From: Telmatactis stephensoni
Lineage: Eukaryota > Cnidaria > Anthozoa > Actiniaria > Isophelliidae
Assembly: GCA_029948255.1 (NCBI GenBank)
Contig: JALIZF010001803.1
Location: 231,501 to 295,500 of the forward strand
Reading direction: 5' to 3'
DNA length: 64,000 bases
A program made the position numbers and the translations under genes. Shown piece after piece: positions 22,771 to 33,995 of this stretch (position 1 is the first letter of the stretch; every line of letters begins with the position of its first letter). Below the pieces are notes generated by a model. It made no database searches. It saw nothing but the letters and a program-made list of their open reading frames with translations, and had not been told where the DNA came from.

Positions 22771-22950
22771 ACAAATTTTATAGAAAAAGTCAGTGGTGAC
22801 GCCGTTGACTGACCCTAGATGATTCGAATTCCTAACGAACTCACATTTATACCGATACCCAGAATGCACTGCAACTCTCCCTAGGCTACTGATCCATGCC
22901 GGTAAAATAACAATTTATGTCAATCTCGTACCTCCATTTACATAAATTAC
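22771..22950 (-). repeat. Split direct repeat A1 (5' end of element)
   Basis: Near-identical to A2 at 18066-18246. In element orientation it is the 5' terminus and ends about 25 bases before the gag start codon, so the gag leader is very short. Confidence 0.88.
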
Positions 22951-24830
22951 ATTTTAAACGACCACTCTCGTGAGCGACCATCTGCCGTAAGTGACTTCCC
23001 TCTCAATTTCCCGTTTTGTTTCCAGTATAAATTCTATAACAAATTTCTCTCGTAAGCGACCACGACCACCTTTGACGTTCAATTTTTGGAATTTCTCATT
23101 GATTTTCCTCTCTCGTAAGTGGCCACCCAAGACTCAGTAATGATACAGATCCTTACCATAAACGCAACTCTTGAATGTTTTTGTAAAGAAAACTACTATA
23201 TGTCCATCGCTTCTGAGACGTCGTCAGTAATCAAGTTCTTTTAATTGTTTCTGAAGCCAGGGTATCGATGTTTTCTTGTTTCCATAAAACAACGCTTTCT
23301 CCATGGACATGTATCCGGATGTGTTACATATTACCTATGGTTTGGGCTTCCTGTGTTCGGTTCTCGTTACCGACCATCTCTCGTAAGTGAGTACGATAGA
23401 GTCAACTGTAGCTGTGATCTTATGTTGCCCGGTTGTTAAATACATGACCATTGCCACTTGTATTATCTTTGTTTTTTGTGACTGACCATTGCGTATCAGT
23501 CTAACGTTTTCCCACTAATGATTGACTCATGACCACTGTGGCCCCATCCTATTGACTCTTGTGACCTCGGACTTCTAGCTACTTACAATCGGTATGTCTG
23601 TACGATCCATGAAGTGTCTTCAAGTACTTACCTATGTGATGTGCGGTTGTCGTGGTGAATCTGACTACTGTCACGTCAACTGATTAAGCGCCTACTCTGA
23701 GGCCCAATGTCGTATAATATCGCCTAGTGCCACCTACTGCCAACCAAACTCATGCAATTTGATCAATTTTATGAAACACGTGTTGTCAAATGTCACCCAA
23801 AATCGTCTAATGCTACCCACTGTCGCCCAATATATTGGCCATTTTTCAACAAAATTTGTCAATATCCCTTAATGCCGCCTAATGCTGCTTTGTGTTGCGG
23901 CGACTTTGAGCCCCAGCTGAGTGGGCTTGGTTACACATTCATATGATTACTGACCATGGCCTCTGGACCAATGAGGACTGAGAGCGTGGTACCCGACCGT
24001 TCACATTGTTGATATCGAGACTACTTACCACTGACCACGGTTTGGAACAGTTTGAACTACTGTTTGTCCACTGTAACTGATGACTATAAAACTATATATG
24101 TGACTTTCGCCCTCCGTAACTATTACCTAGGAATTGATAGCACTTATACCAACTTTGACCATTGCCACTCATTTATTACCTTTGACTTCCAACCAACCAT
24201 TTCTTATCAATGTAAAGTTTTTCCAACCAACAATTAACTCTTGACAACTGTGGCTCCTTCTTATTGACTTTTGTGTCCGCAAACACCTTTGAAGTCTTTG
24301 ATGACTTAACCTACATTGTACTGTCACTTCTAACTACTTACCATTGATATCGACCGACCAATAATGTTTCTGTACTTACCTATGTCGTCTGATTGTCTAG
24401 AAACTAACAATTGTGACTTCAAGTGATTACACATTTCTATGACTACCGACCAATGTGGCTACTGACCAACAAACTCTACAGTAGACACCTTGAACCACTA
24501 GCCACACCGTTAACCTTTGTGAGCACCAACTGCTGCCCAATGTGATTACCAACTACTGACCATCAACACTACTGCAGTTACAGGTTACCATGACTACTGA
24601 CCATTAAGGCTACTGCGACCGCCAACTACTGACTGCTAGCCACTGATCTCCATGACTACCACCTATTGAGACCGCTGACTGCTAAAGACTGCAACTTCTG
24701 GCCATCATGACTACTGTTGACTGAAACCTCTCACCACCCTACAAGGTGACTTTTGACTGGTGTGACAAACGATGGTCTCTTAGTAGAGGATTGTAGTTGA
24801 CTAGTTGAAAAGTTGGAATTGTATACCTCT
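22951..24830. repeat. Degenerate minisatellite remains right of the retrotransposon
   Basis: From about 22960 to 23400, motifs of the type CTCTCGTAAG(C/T)GACCAC recur. From 23460 to 24760 the sequence is full of decayed CTACTTACCACTGACCAC-like units in the same orientation as the array at 15.3-17.5 kb. It looks like the far side of one old array that the retrotransposon split. No coding evidence is seen. Confidence 0.65.
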
Positions 24831-25030
24831 GAAAAATGACTGACGAGTGTTGCATCGCTATAGTCCCTATGACTATCTACTGGCTTGTGTGAAAAGAATA
24901 TTACCCAAGGAAGGATTTATTGGCCTTGATTCCCAAAGATCAACATGTTTATTTCTACTGAAGATTCTTTTAATGGGGAATTTTCAATTCAACTTTTTTA
25001 TATTATATCTTTTTTAGTTTTTGTCGCTTT

Positions 25031-25075
25031 CCGTTGATATATTTAAATTGAAATTTTCTTTCAATTTAAATATAT
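25031..25075. repeat. Perfect palindrome, ATATATTTAAATTGAAA arms
   Basis: ATATATTTAAATTGAAA and TTTCAATTTAAATATAT flank a 5-base spacer. It lies at the inner edge of the right inverted arm; no equally clear palindrome is seen at the matching place on the left. Confidence 0.85.
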
Positions 25076-25079
25076 GGGA

Positions 25080-26490
25080 ATTGATAAACAACAGTATTGG
25101 TATTTTGCTATCACTTTCTTCTATTTGAGACGTCAACTATGGATGCTGTATTATTGATCGACGTCTCTAAAATCGTGAATATTTTGTATAAAATTTTCCA
25201 TGCCCTTAATTTTTAATCGAGGAAGAAACTATTTACTTACCTTTTAAGCAATATTGATGTTGAAAAGAAAAAGAAACGGTTTTTTAAAAGGAAAAACAAT
25301 AGAAAATTAAAGAAAATTTGAGCTCCCGCTCGATGCCATCATTATATGGCGTTTGTTAGTGTGCGTTTTGTAAGGAGAATTTCGTTATTAATTTGCAAGA
25401 ACTTAGGGGCTTCAAGTTTCTCTCAAAACTAACATTTACAATCGAGATACAAATTGCTACTTTGGGCAGTACAAGGGAGAAGAAAATATATTCACCTATT
25501 GAAAGACGATATAAATGAAAACATCAAAAGGAAATTAAAAGCACAGGAACGAAATAAGTTCTTTTTTTCTTAAAACAAATATAGTCATGTGCATATTATG
25601 ACCCAAAAACATTAAGGTCGAAAAAACTGTAAAACAAAATGAAAAAATCACTGACAATTAAAAACACTATATAGCGTGCTCAAAACGCTTGGCACATAGT
25701 ATCTATTTGTACGTCTCTAAATATCAAAGTTTGAATTTTCACGTGCTCTCTGGTGGCTAGCGTTTCCTTCTGTACATTTGAACTCACTCCAGAACTTCAC
25801 TCACGTTAAAACAGATCTTAAATGGCATCGAAATTGGAACAGCTCACTCTGTCCTTCAGCTCGAATTTTGGATAGTTTTGAAATAGTCAAAAAAGTTTTA
25901 AACTGATAAACAAAGTGATAAAATTTGTATATGAAACATGAAAAGTTGGAATTAATTAAGAAACTTTTACCTACGCTAAGAGCCGATCTTGAATTTCGTT
26001 CTTTTAGGAAAAACAAACAAGTAAACATAAACAAAAAGACAAAAAACAAACAGATAATCTGCATCTGATGGTCTGATCTCATCAGTTTGGGTGCGCTTAA
26101 GCATTTTGTAAACTTGACAGAATTTCGTGTCAATTTGCCAAAGAAGAGAGGTTTCAGTTCAGTTTAGGATTCTTATTGACAGTTATAACTGATAAAATGG
26201 ACATTCTACATAAATATGTTACTAGGAGTAGTAAACAATAATTGTAAATAGTTTGCCGCTTCAGAGTTTGACTAATAGTACAGATTCAGAAAAGAATGAT
26301 AGTTATTTTAAAGAATTCAAAGCAGGAAACTGCTCCTATGCTTCGCATATCCACAAGTTTGTTTATAAAAAAGGGAGATTTGATCTATTTACATATAACA
26401 CAAAAACTAGATAACAAAAAAAGGCAATTTAAAAGAACAAAAACGACATAGTAATATCCATGACTACGGATATGGCACTTAGTGGTACAA
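25080..26490 (-). repeat. Right arm of the 14-kb inverted-repeat structure
   Basis: Reverse complement of blocks in 12270-13980, in the same order, as listed for the left arm. Identity is patchy, so the structure is old compared with the retrotransposon inside it. No coding content: the open frame at 25801-26133 (minus) shows no domain. Confidence 0.75.
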
Positions 26491-27383
26491 GTGGTAGTAA
26501 GTGAACAGTTGACAATAAGCCATTTTTCTGTAAAATAAGCGGTTACATTAAACACGTACTAAACACTGTCGTCATTCCTTTGTCATTCCCATTTTGTTTT
26601 TACTTAAGCCCCGTTCAAACAAACGAACATCTTTTGAGGTACAAGCAAAAACTTTTCTCTATTTTTGATCTAAAAAGAAAACACTAAACACTTAACAATT
26701 GGTATCTAACAAAAGTGGAAGTTAAAATGACTCAATGTGTAGTCATAGCTTTACACAAGTATTTTGTAGTCAACCACTCATTTTCAGTCTGTAGTGAAAA
26801 TATCCATGGTCTTATCAGAACAATGTACTCAATCATGGATGACAGTCATTGCAATAACTGTAATGATTTGATTAGACTATTGCCAATGACTGTCTGCTTA
26901 AAAGTCGTCTGTACAGTTACCACAAAGTATCAATTATTTGGACTTACGGTTAGCTGTTTATCTTTCATCTTTATTCTAAAAAATAAGTAAAGTCATTATC
27001 AATTAGTCGTCATTTTGATGGGTTAATAATAATCATCGTTTTGTCGCTGATTCATGCTTCTATTCATAACTTCAAATTACTTCATTCGGTTTTGGAATTG
27101 AACGGGCTCAGTGGAAAATCAAGACGTATTATATGTACGTTCTATGAATTTCAAACTTGTGACGTCGTACAGACTAGTAACACATACAAAATAAACCCAA
27201 GAACAAAAACAGTTCATCTTCCCTCCCTCCTTTCCTTCCTGTTTTCTAGCATTCCTTGTTTTAGTTTTCTTCTTTCCTTCGCCCTCCACTACTTCAAAAT
27301 TCTTCATTTCGGTGTTCACTTACTGTTGTTGTAAATGAGAAATTTTCTCTTGGTTGGCCTAGGTGAAACAAAGATGCATTAGT
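26491..27383. other. No gene identified
   Basis: Open frames at 26715-26990 and 27041-27334 have no recognised domain. A short inverted pair, GACAGTCATTGCAATAA / TTGCCAATGACTGTC, lies at about 26840-26895. Confidence 0.4.
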
Positions 27384-28450
27384 GATCTACACCTCTGTAC
27401 AATGACCACCTCTGTACAATGACCACTCCCTTTGTACAATGACCACCTCTGTACAATGACCACCTCTGTACAATGACCACCTCAGTACAATATAATAATA
27501 TAATAATATTTTACACGTCAAAATTTATATCTAAATGTTTTGAAATGAGAGATGCAGTTAATAATAAGTGACTATATATAACCGTTTCATGATATATTAT
27601 ATATTATATGTTATATTTATATATTATATATTATATATCATTCGTACTATTGTAATTTTTTTTTATAATATTCATTTGATATATTTAGCCTTGTTAATGT
27701 TAAAAATTAGCTTTTGCAATATTTGTAATCAAATAAGTCATGCAAATAAAGCAAGCTACAACAACAACAACAACAACAATGACCACCTCAGTACAATGAC
27801 CACCTCTGTACAATGCCCACCTCTGTACAATGACCACCTCTGTACAATGAGCACCTCTGTACAAAGACCACCTCTGTACAATGACCACCTCTGTACAATG
27901 ACAACCTCTGTACAATGACCACCTCTGTACAATGACCACCTCTCCACAATGACCACCTCTGTACAATGACCACCGCTGTACAATGACCACCTCTGTACAA
28001 TGACCACCTCTGTACAATGACCACCTCTGTACAATGACCACCTCTGTACAATGACCACCTCTGTACAATGACCACCTCTGTACAATGACCACTCCCTTTG
28101 TACAATGACCACCTCTGTACAATGAGCACCTCTGTACAATGACCACCTCTGTACAATGAGCACCTCTGTACAATGTTCACCTCTGTACAATGAGCACTCC
28201 CTTTGTACAATGAGCACCTCTGTACAATGACCGCCTCTGTACAATGACCACCTCTGTACAATGACCACCTCTGTACAATGAGCACCTCTGTACAATGTTC
28301 ACCTCTGTACAATGACCACCTCTGTACAATGACCACCTCTGTACAATGACCACCTCTGTACAATGTTCACCTCTGTACAATGACCACCTCTGAACAATGA
28401 TCACTCCCTTTGTACAATGACCACCGTAAAATGACTTTCTACAATGATTG
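27384..28450. repeat. 17-bp minisatellite CCACCTCTGTACAATGA
   Basis: Two blocks (27384-27493 and about 27778-28450) consist of about 45 units of CCACCTCTGTACAATGA. Variants are GCACC, TTCACC and a longer CCACTCCCTTTGTACAATGA form that recurs. The period is not a multiple of three, so all minus-strand frames stay open and give Cys-Thr-Glu-Val-Val-Ile-Val-Gln-Arg type repeats; these are artefacts. The blocks are separated by a non-satellite insert. Confidence 0.96.
27494..27777 (+). mobile_element. Retroposon-like insertion in the minisatellite, (CAA)n tail
   Basis: An AT-rich insert splits the 17-bp array. It ends in AAATAAAGCAAGCTACAACAACAAC plus further CAA units. The array variant GACCACCTCAGTACAAT is found on both sides (27477-27493 and 27780-27796) and nowhere else noticed in the array, as a target-site duplication would be. 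A polyadenylation-like AATAAA, a short-repeat tail and a long TSD suggest a short truncated LINE or SINE tail inserted by target-primed reverse transcription. Confidence 0.6.
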
Positions 28451-29789
28451 ACCAACTTTAATTCGTGTACAAATTACTCTGATATTTCTGCTTACATCTT
28501 CTGTTTCTTGGAATCTAAAACAAATGAAAACATAACGCTTGATGATGTTTCGTTGAATTGATTTTGAGGTTTTTGATGATGATCAAAATCATTGAATTTG
28601 GTCTTTTTCATGTACAAAATGAACTTACTCTTGTCTTACTTTTCTGAGGTTCTCTTTAGTTGCCTGAAAAAGTAATTAGTGAGTTTTATAAAATGTTATA
28701 TAACACACACTCTGATTGGCTGACTACTATAATTATATCAGAGGACAGCAACATGACGAAAATATTTTATAAAAACAATATAAAACGATCGCTTATATCT
28801 CTGTACTGTAATATATAAACAACCTTGGCCACTGCTTAAGTTCCTAAGTCTCTTTTCTTGTTCTCTACATCTTCCATCGTGTTTATATGGCAGTACAGAG
28901 ACATGCATATGCGTTTTATATTGCTTAAGGACGTTCGCTCCGTGTACCTTCCGATCATATGTTTTAAAAAATACCACAATTGAACTTTTTCAATATCTTT
29001 TCATTTTTCGTCATTTTGAACATTGAATGTTGGCAAAAAACCGACCGTTTTGAATTTTCGCCAATTGGAAATATGCCTCTTATTTTTGAACTCCAAAAGT
29101 TGATTTTCAGTTCCATTTTTTGAAAATATGATAATTAGAAAAGTTACAATGGTGTCCTCAGTGGGAGAGGGGGAAGTAAGCTTATTCGACCCCAGTCTTC
29201 TAGCTTAATAGTACGTAATGTGTATACCTTATTTATTTAACAAGACTTATAAATCTAAAAGGAAATTTAAAAAGGATTACAAAAAGACTTAGAAAGATAA
29301 AAATCTACAAAACTTCTATGATGTGTTCTTTCAACATAAAAAGTTTGAGAAAAAAATTGGGTTAGGAAAATGGTTAAAAGATTTGGTCGCGAACGGTTTG
29401 TATCTGCGCGCGCGTTAAAATCAAATCCCATTGATTGAGAGCATTGTTGTTACTAAAACTAGCCTTGCGCGCTAAGCTCATCGCGCAGACATCGCTCTCT
29501 TAGTATTGTGGTCTCATGGAATTGAACGTCACATACCTCAAGGCGAATTTCCGATTCTTCAAACTCTTTTTCTAGTCTTGAAGAACAAAAGAGTGAATGA
29601 ATTATTTCTTATTTCTTGTTCTTTACGACTAGTTTAGTAAATCAGGTCACGATTGGAGTACATGTTTATACAATAAGTTATGTCAAGCAGTTAAAACCAT
29701 AAGACTTACTTTGTATGCCGTTTCACGCCCTCGAATAGGAATTTCTTAAAAATCAAATAGCTGACGATTAGTATGTTTGATATTTTTAG
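28451..29789. other. No confirmed gene; two splice-bracketed micro-segments
   Basis: Mostly non-coding. On the minus strand, 28663-28640 (24 bases) and 28514-28496 (19 bases) are each bounded by polypyrimidine-AG and GTAAG. They could be micro-exons or chance. GC-rich GCGCGCGC lies near 29408. No domain is found. Confidence 0.35.
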
Positions 29790-30446
29790 TTGAGGTCATG
29801 TTGATATGCTTATCCCATTCTAACCCACTTTTCAAAGATTTAAAAATTATTAAGATCATTGATCTAATATAGTTTTTAAACTGTAATTTCATGTATGGAT
29901 TTTACCATAATTTGCTTCCTTCTGCATTTGACAATTTCTTTGAATTGATATCAACAAAGCATTGCTACAATACTCGGCTTGCATCAAAAGCCTCATTCTA
30001 TATTACTTCTATTAAAACAAACTATTCAATCTAAGGTATAGAGGGGCAGTTATATGGAATAATATACCTGAAGAATTCAAACAAATGAGTATCAAGCTTT
30101 TTAAGCAAAACATCAAAGAGAGCATTTTCTCCTCTTATAGTATCATTTGAATAATGTGACAGACCCCTTTCCCTCTTTTCATGATCATTATCAGATTATA
30201 TATACTCATATACTGCCATCCACCTATATCTTGAATAAGATAAGATACCCTCATTTTTCTGTGTGTTTTTATTTCTATATATTTTGTATTTTTCATGTCA
30301 TTTTTGTTTTTCCTACCTTTTTTTGCAATTGTGAATAATGTGCCTCCCAGCTAGTTTAACTCACATAGTTATTCTGGGAGGGCATTTACCAAATATGTGA
30401 AATGTAAATAATGTAAATATAATAATCAAAAATGGGAATAAAAAAA
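29790..30446 (+). mobile_element. 5'-truncated, decayed LINE 3' end (CR1/L2-like)
   Basis: Reading frames with interruptions give the C-terminal tail of a non-LTR reverse transcriptase. They run KDLKIIKIIDLI, a stop, then FMYGFYHNLLPSAFDNFFEL and STKHCYNTRLASKA. After a frameshift near 30022 come LRYRGAVIWNNIPEEFKQ and a short end before a stop at 30149. YNTR, IRYRG/LRYRG and WN(N/S)IP are hallmarks of cnidarian CR1/L2-type LINE C-termini. About 300 bases of 3' UTR follow, ending GGGAATAAAAAAA at 30446. At least one stop and one frameshift make it dead. Its 3' end directly abuts the second copy of the segmental duplication. Confidence 0.75.
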
Positions 30447-32997
30447 GGTACCAAAGATACATCAAACATTTGGTAATTAAAGGGTAAGGGATGGAAAGTC
30501 TGTGCGCAGTTCATCCCCCCTCATAAAGTTTTATATATTCATACATAAGTTATGATGTTGGTAATGCCAGTATATACTCACGGCGAATTGCCTTTCTATC
30601 TCGTGATGCCTAAAAAAAGAAGCAAATAGTCACATCAACTCTTCTAGTCAACAGTTCACAATATTCAATCGCAAAAAGAAAAAGAAAACGCAGTCGAGAA
30701 ACTACTCGTTGAGAATGGTCTTTGGAATTGAGACCCGACAAATCAAGTTGTTTTCCTAAGGGACAAGTGACTTGTGTTTTTTCTCCGGATCGTCCAGTTT
30801 TCCTCCCTCAGCAAAAAGGAATTGGTGAGTTGTGAGTTGTGTTCACAGAATATTAGCCTTGATGCTGTGGTAGTGTGTGAGAGTACAGTGAAATGCCTGG
30901 AAACTAGCTGTATTGCAAGAGCTCCTCCACTATGCATAAAAAATTAGCCTTTTTTTTTTTATTCGTTCATTTTTCATTCGTTCATGTACATATTTATGTA
31001 TTTATTTGTTTGTTTGTTTGCTTTTTTGTTTATTTCTTATTAAAAACATTCACTATCAGAATGTACCAATATTTCTTAGAATTTAGAATGCTACTTACTC
31101 ATGTTTTTCATCCTCTCTCTCCTTCAATAATTTCTAAAAACGACAAAGTAGCGAATATAAAAATCATGCATAAAAATATAGGCGCAAGGGGCACAACATT
31201 TAAGCATCGTTATTCTCTTTGACTGACAGCCTGACTGACTCACTGACTCACTGACTAGCTGGCTAACAATTTTTTGAAACAATGTAGACAAAGAATAAGG
31301 TAGGCAAGAAAAAAGCGATAAAAAGAGAAATTGTGAATTAAACAATACCTTATTAGTTATTTCGAGATTCTTATACATTTCTCTTAAATCGTTGTACGAT
31401 TTTTTCTGTGTAGTTAAATGTTGGTAAAGAAATTAGTTGATAATTAACAGTCACACAAGAATAAATTGATGCAGTAACGCCCTTTCCAATAAAAACACCT
31501 GTAGTAGAAAGTATAGTTATTCCAGTTTTCTCCCATTAGCAACCAACCAAAGGATATTGTTGTATATATCTCCCTCACAAAATGATGACTTCTTTACTCG
31601 GGTCAGTTTAGGGTCTTATAGATACTTACCAATGCCTTTCTTTTTTCTTTGTTCTTCTGTTAAATGAATAATCGATAATTTCAGCATATAAGATTTATAG
31701 TTAACGTATTGACAGATATGTAGATACAATTCAAACAACCAACCAACCGATCAACCAACCGACCGACCGACCGACCGACCGACCGACCAACCAACCGACC
31801 AACCAACCGACCATGCTCTCTGTTTGCATGTATAGATATGTTTTTACCTTCAATTGAAGTTCTGTTTCTTCCAGTTGTATTTCAAGACTGTTGTATGATT
31901 CTTTCTGTGTAATTCAATGTGACGAAGAGATGAGCAGAAAGAAAAAATATGGCTGAATACCGATAGTTAAGACAATATTGTAAATAATTACCAAGTCAGC
32001 TAGCTCCTGCTGCGTTTTCTGCAAAACCAAATAACATTAAACATTATGGCTAATTTAGTTTTTATTTTTACAACTTTCTTTTCAACGTTCATTCATCTAT
32101 ATATCCTACTAACTAACCAATCAATGCTTAGCTTCCTTCCTTCCTGATTGCCTAGCTGTCTGCATAACTCATTTCTCTCCTCCTGCACTCTCTTCTTTTC
32201 TTTCTTCTCTTCTACCCACTTTTCATCTCTTTCTTTCGTCTAACTTTCTTCTTTACATTTGTCTTGCTTTCTTTTCATTCTTTTATTTATTCTCTCTTTC
32301 TTTCTTTCTAATTTCTTCCTTGTTTTTTAACCAGTTTATGCCAAATTCATTCTTTCGTTATTTTTTTCCTTCCTTTCTTAAGTTCTCCGTTCTTTCTTAT
32401 CTCTTTTTATCTCTCTTTTTCCTTTACGATCTTTTTTATCTTTTCTCTCTTTTCTTCACTTCTCTCTCTCTCTCACGCTCTTTCTTTTTTTTTGTTCCAA
32501 TGACTGGCTTCAATTCATAATGCATTTAATAATGTTCGTTGTCTTCCTTTACCGTTAAATTCAGTTACTTACAGCAACATTTTCGTAAAATTCGATTTCA
32601 TCTGAAATACAAATCAGGTACAATAAAAGTTAGAAAAGTTGTTACCGGCTAATTTCCGTGTATTTTTCTTAAGGTAATTTACCCATCGTAGTAGCCATGA
32701 CTTCCAAAACTACCAAACCTCAGTTACAATCTAGCTATGGTTACAATTAACTGTCGCTCATTAACAAAAAGCTGCGTTGGACTAGAATGATTACCATTGT
32801 TCACGTCACTTTTATATGAAATAAAACCGCTGGAAAATTCCATCGCTGATAATTGTCCATTGGTTTTAATCGTTATTCGAACAACCGAGCCCTGGACATA
32901 TAAATCAATATAGAGTGTACAACTTATAATTAACACAAAAACACATCGATATTAAGTCATGCTATTTGTTTTATTATATATTTGCTAGACTGTGAAG
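30447..32997 (+). repeat. Segmental duplication, copy 2
   Basis: Matches 383-3574. It carries a shorter CCGA array (31738-31813). It lacks the fold-back element of copy 1 at about 32978 and lacks most of the 2870-3190 segment (the join reads CATCGCTGATAATTGTCCATTGG at about 32842). It has a 7-base duplication GAGTTGT near 30831 not seen in copy 1. Confidence 0.9.
31738..31813. repeat. CCGA/CCAA array (copy 2)
   Basis: The short form of the array at 1657-1819. Confidence 0.95.
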
Positions 32998-33045
32998 TGG
33001 ATATTATTCAAGGCAAAAAGTTCGATTCCCGCAATACGAAAATTG

Positions 33046-33068
33046 AAAAGGCGCGCGCGCGCGCGCTC
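33046..33068. repeat. GC dinucleotide run
   Basis: GGCGCGCGCGCGCGCGCTC, a run of alternating GC in AT-rich DNA and a potential Z-DNA former. Confidence 0.9.
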
Positions 33069-33488
33069 GAGCTTGCGCTGCTGACATCAGAACACCCGTT
33101 CTCTAATGGAGACTACTGGCCGATATAGTCTTAGAAAACAGCTGGCTTGGTACTACGTTAAGGAGATGGGTATCTTCAAATTCATCATCAATCAGTAGAT
33201 TTTTAGTGCTAAAATATACAATAATGTGTAAGCGTTTTGATTTCCTTTGCTCTTTCTTCCTCGCTTCCCTTTTTGTTCGTCTTTACTGTAACTTTGCGTT
33301 AGCATTGCAGAACAACCTGCGTCGAAAAAATATTCCTAAAAGACAATTTTCAGTTGAATTATTCAGACTATTTAAAAACAGTTCTCTAGATAGGCGGACT
33401 TTGATTGGTTCTTTTATCCCCCTGAGGACATATTAGCATTATTGAAACTTCGCCGAATGGACTACCCCGATTAGACATTAAAATCATT

Positions 33489-33562
33489 AAGTGTCTAGGT
33501 AGCGCAGCGGTCTAAGGTGATATCTAAAGGTATGGATTAGGGTCCGGATATCGTCTCCCCGG
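33489..33562 (+). repeat. tRNA-like SINE head, pol III A-box
   Basis: GGTAGCGCAGCGGTCTAAG fits the tRNA A-box (TRGCNNAGYNGG). About 35 bases on, GGGTCCGGATATC is a poor B-box. The ends do not pair as an acceptor stem, so it is not a functional tRNA gene. A good B-box, GGTTCGAGTCCC, sits alone at 33782-33793. A tRNA-derived SINE relic, perhaps interrupted, is the simplest reading. Confidence 0.35.
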
Positions 33563-33995
33563 CTCCCTGGCCTTCGGGCTAAGACAACTGTTTTATGTAG
33601 CACCGGGATAGCGTGGATGGGGCCGAAATCTTCATCAATAATGTAAGTCGATTCAATGTCTCAGCTTCTATGAATGTCTCGGGAGAATCGTCCCAATTTT
33701 TTTTCTTTTTCCTCTTTATTTTTCAATTAAAATTGTCTATTTGTTACTTTGTTTCCGGGGGATGCCTTTTTGGGCGTTATAGGTTCGAGTCCCGTCGACG
33801 CCAGATTTTATTTTTCCTTTTTGTCTTTTTTCGCCTTCTTCTTTTTCCCATTCACTGTTTCTTTCGATACTTTTCTTCGAGCAGGTTTGATTCTTTGAGA
33901 ATTTTTGATGATGGATTATTTTGATTCAATCATGTTTGGGCTTCCTGTTGTAGATGAGGACCATTACTAGCATGCATTTCGGTCCTAAAAACAAT

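Larger units (their letters stand above)
17705..22950 (-). mobile_element. Ngaro/PAT-like tyrosine-recombinase retrotransposon
   Basis: Read on the minus strand the order is terminal repeat A1 (about 22950-22771), gag, RT-RNase H, tyrosine recombinase, B1 (18321-18248), A2 (18246-18066) and B2 (17785-17712). A1 and A2 are near-identical (from AAATTTTATAGAAAAAGTC to ACATAAATTACAT), as are B1 and B2 (from TTTTGCCTACATTACTCATT to GTCGAACGCAACAT). This A-ORFs-B-A-B split-direct-repeat layout is that of PAT/Ngaro elements of the DIRS order, which integrate through a YR instead of a DDE integrase. All three protein regions are open and the terminal repeats agree closely, so the insertion is young. 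It sits inside the degenerate edge of the older minisatellite structure. Confidence 0.9.

Noticed and set aside
27384..28450. CRISPR-like regular repeats
   Set aside because: Units are contiguous with no spacers, and the genome is eukaryotic; this is a minisatellite.
27700..28455. Overlapping minus-strand frames of 92-191 codons rich in Cys-Thr-Glu-Val-Val-Ile-Val-Gln-Arg
   Set aside because: A 17-bp unit without stop codons keeps all three frames open; the frames overlap each other, so none is specific.
33489..33562. A functional tRNA gene
   Set aside because: Ends do not form an acceptor stem, the B-box is poor and no anticodon arm is evident.
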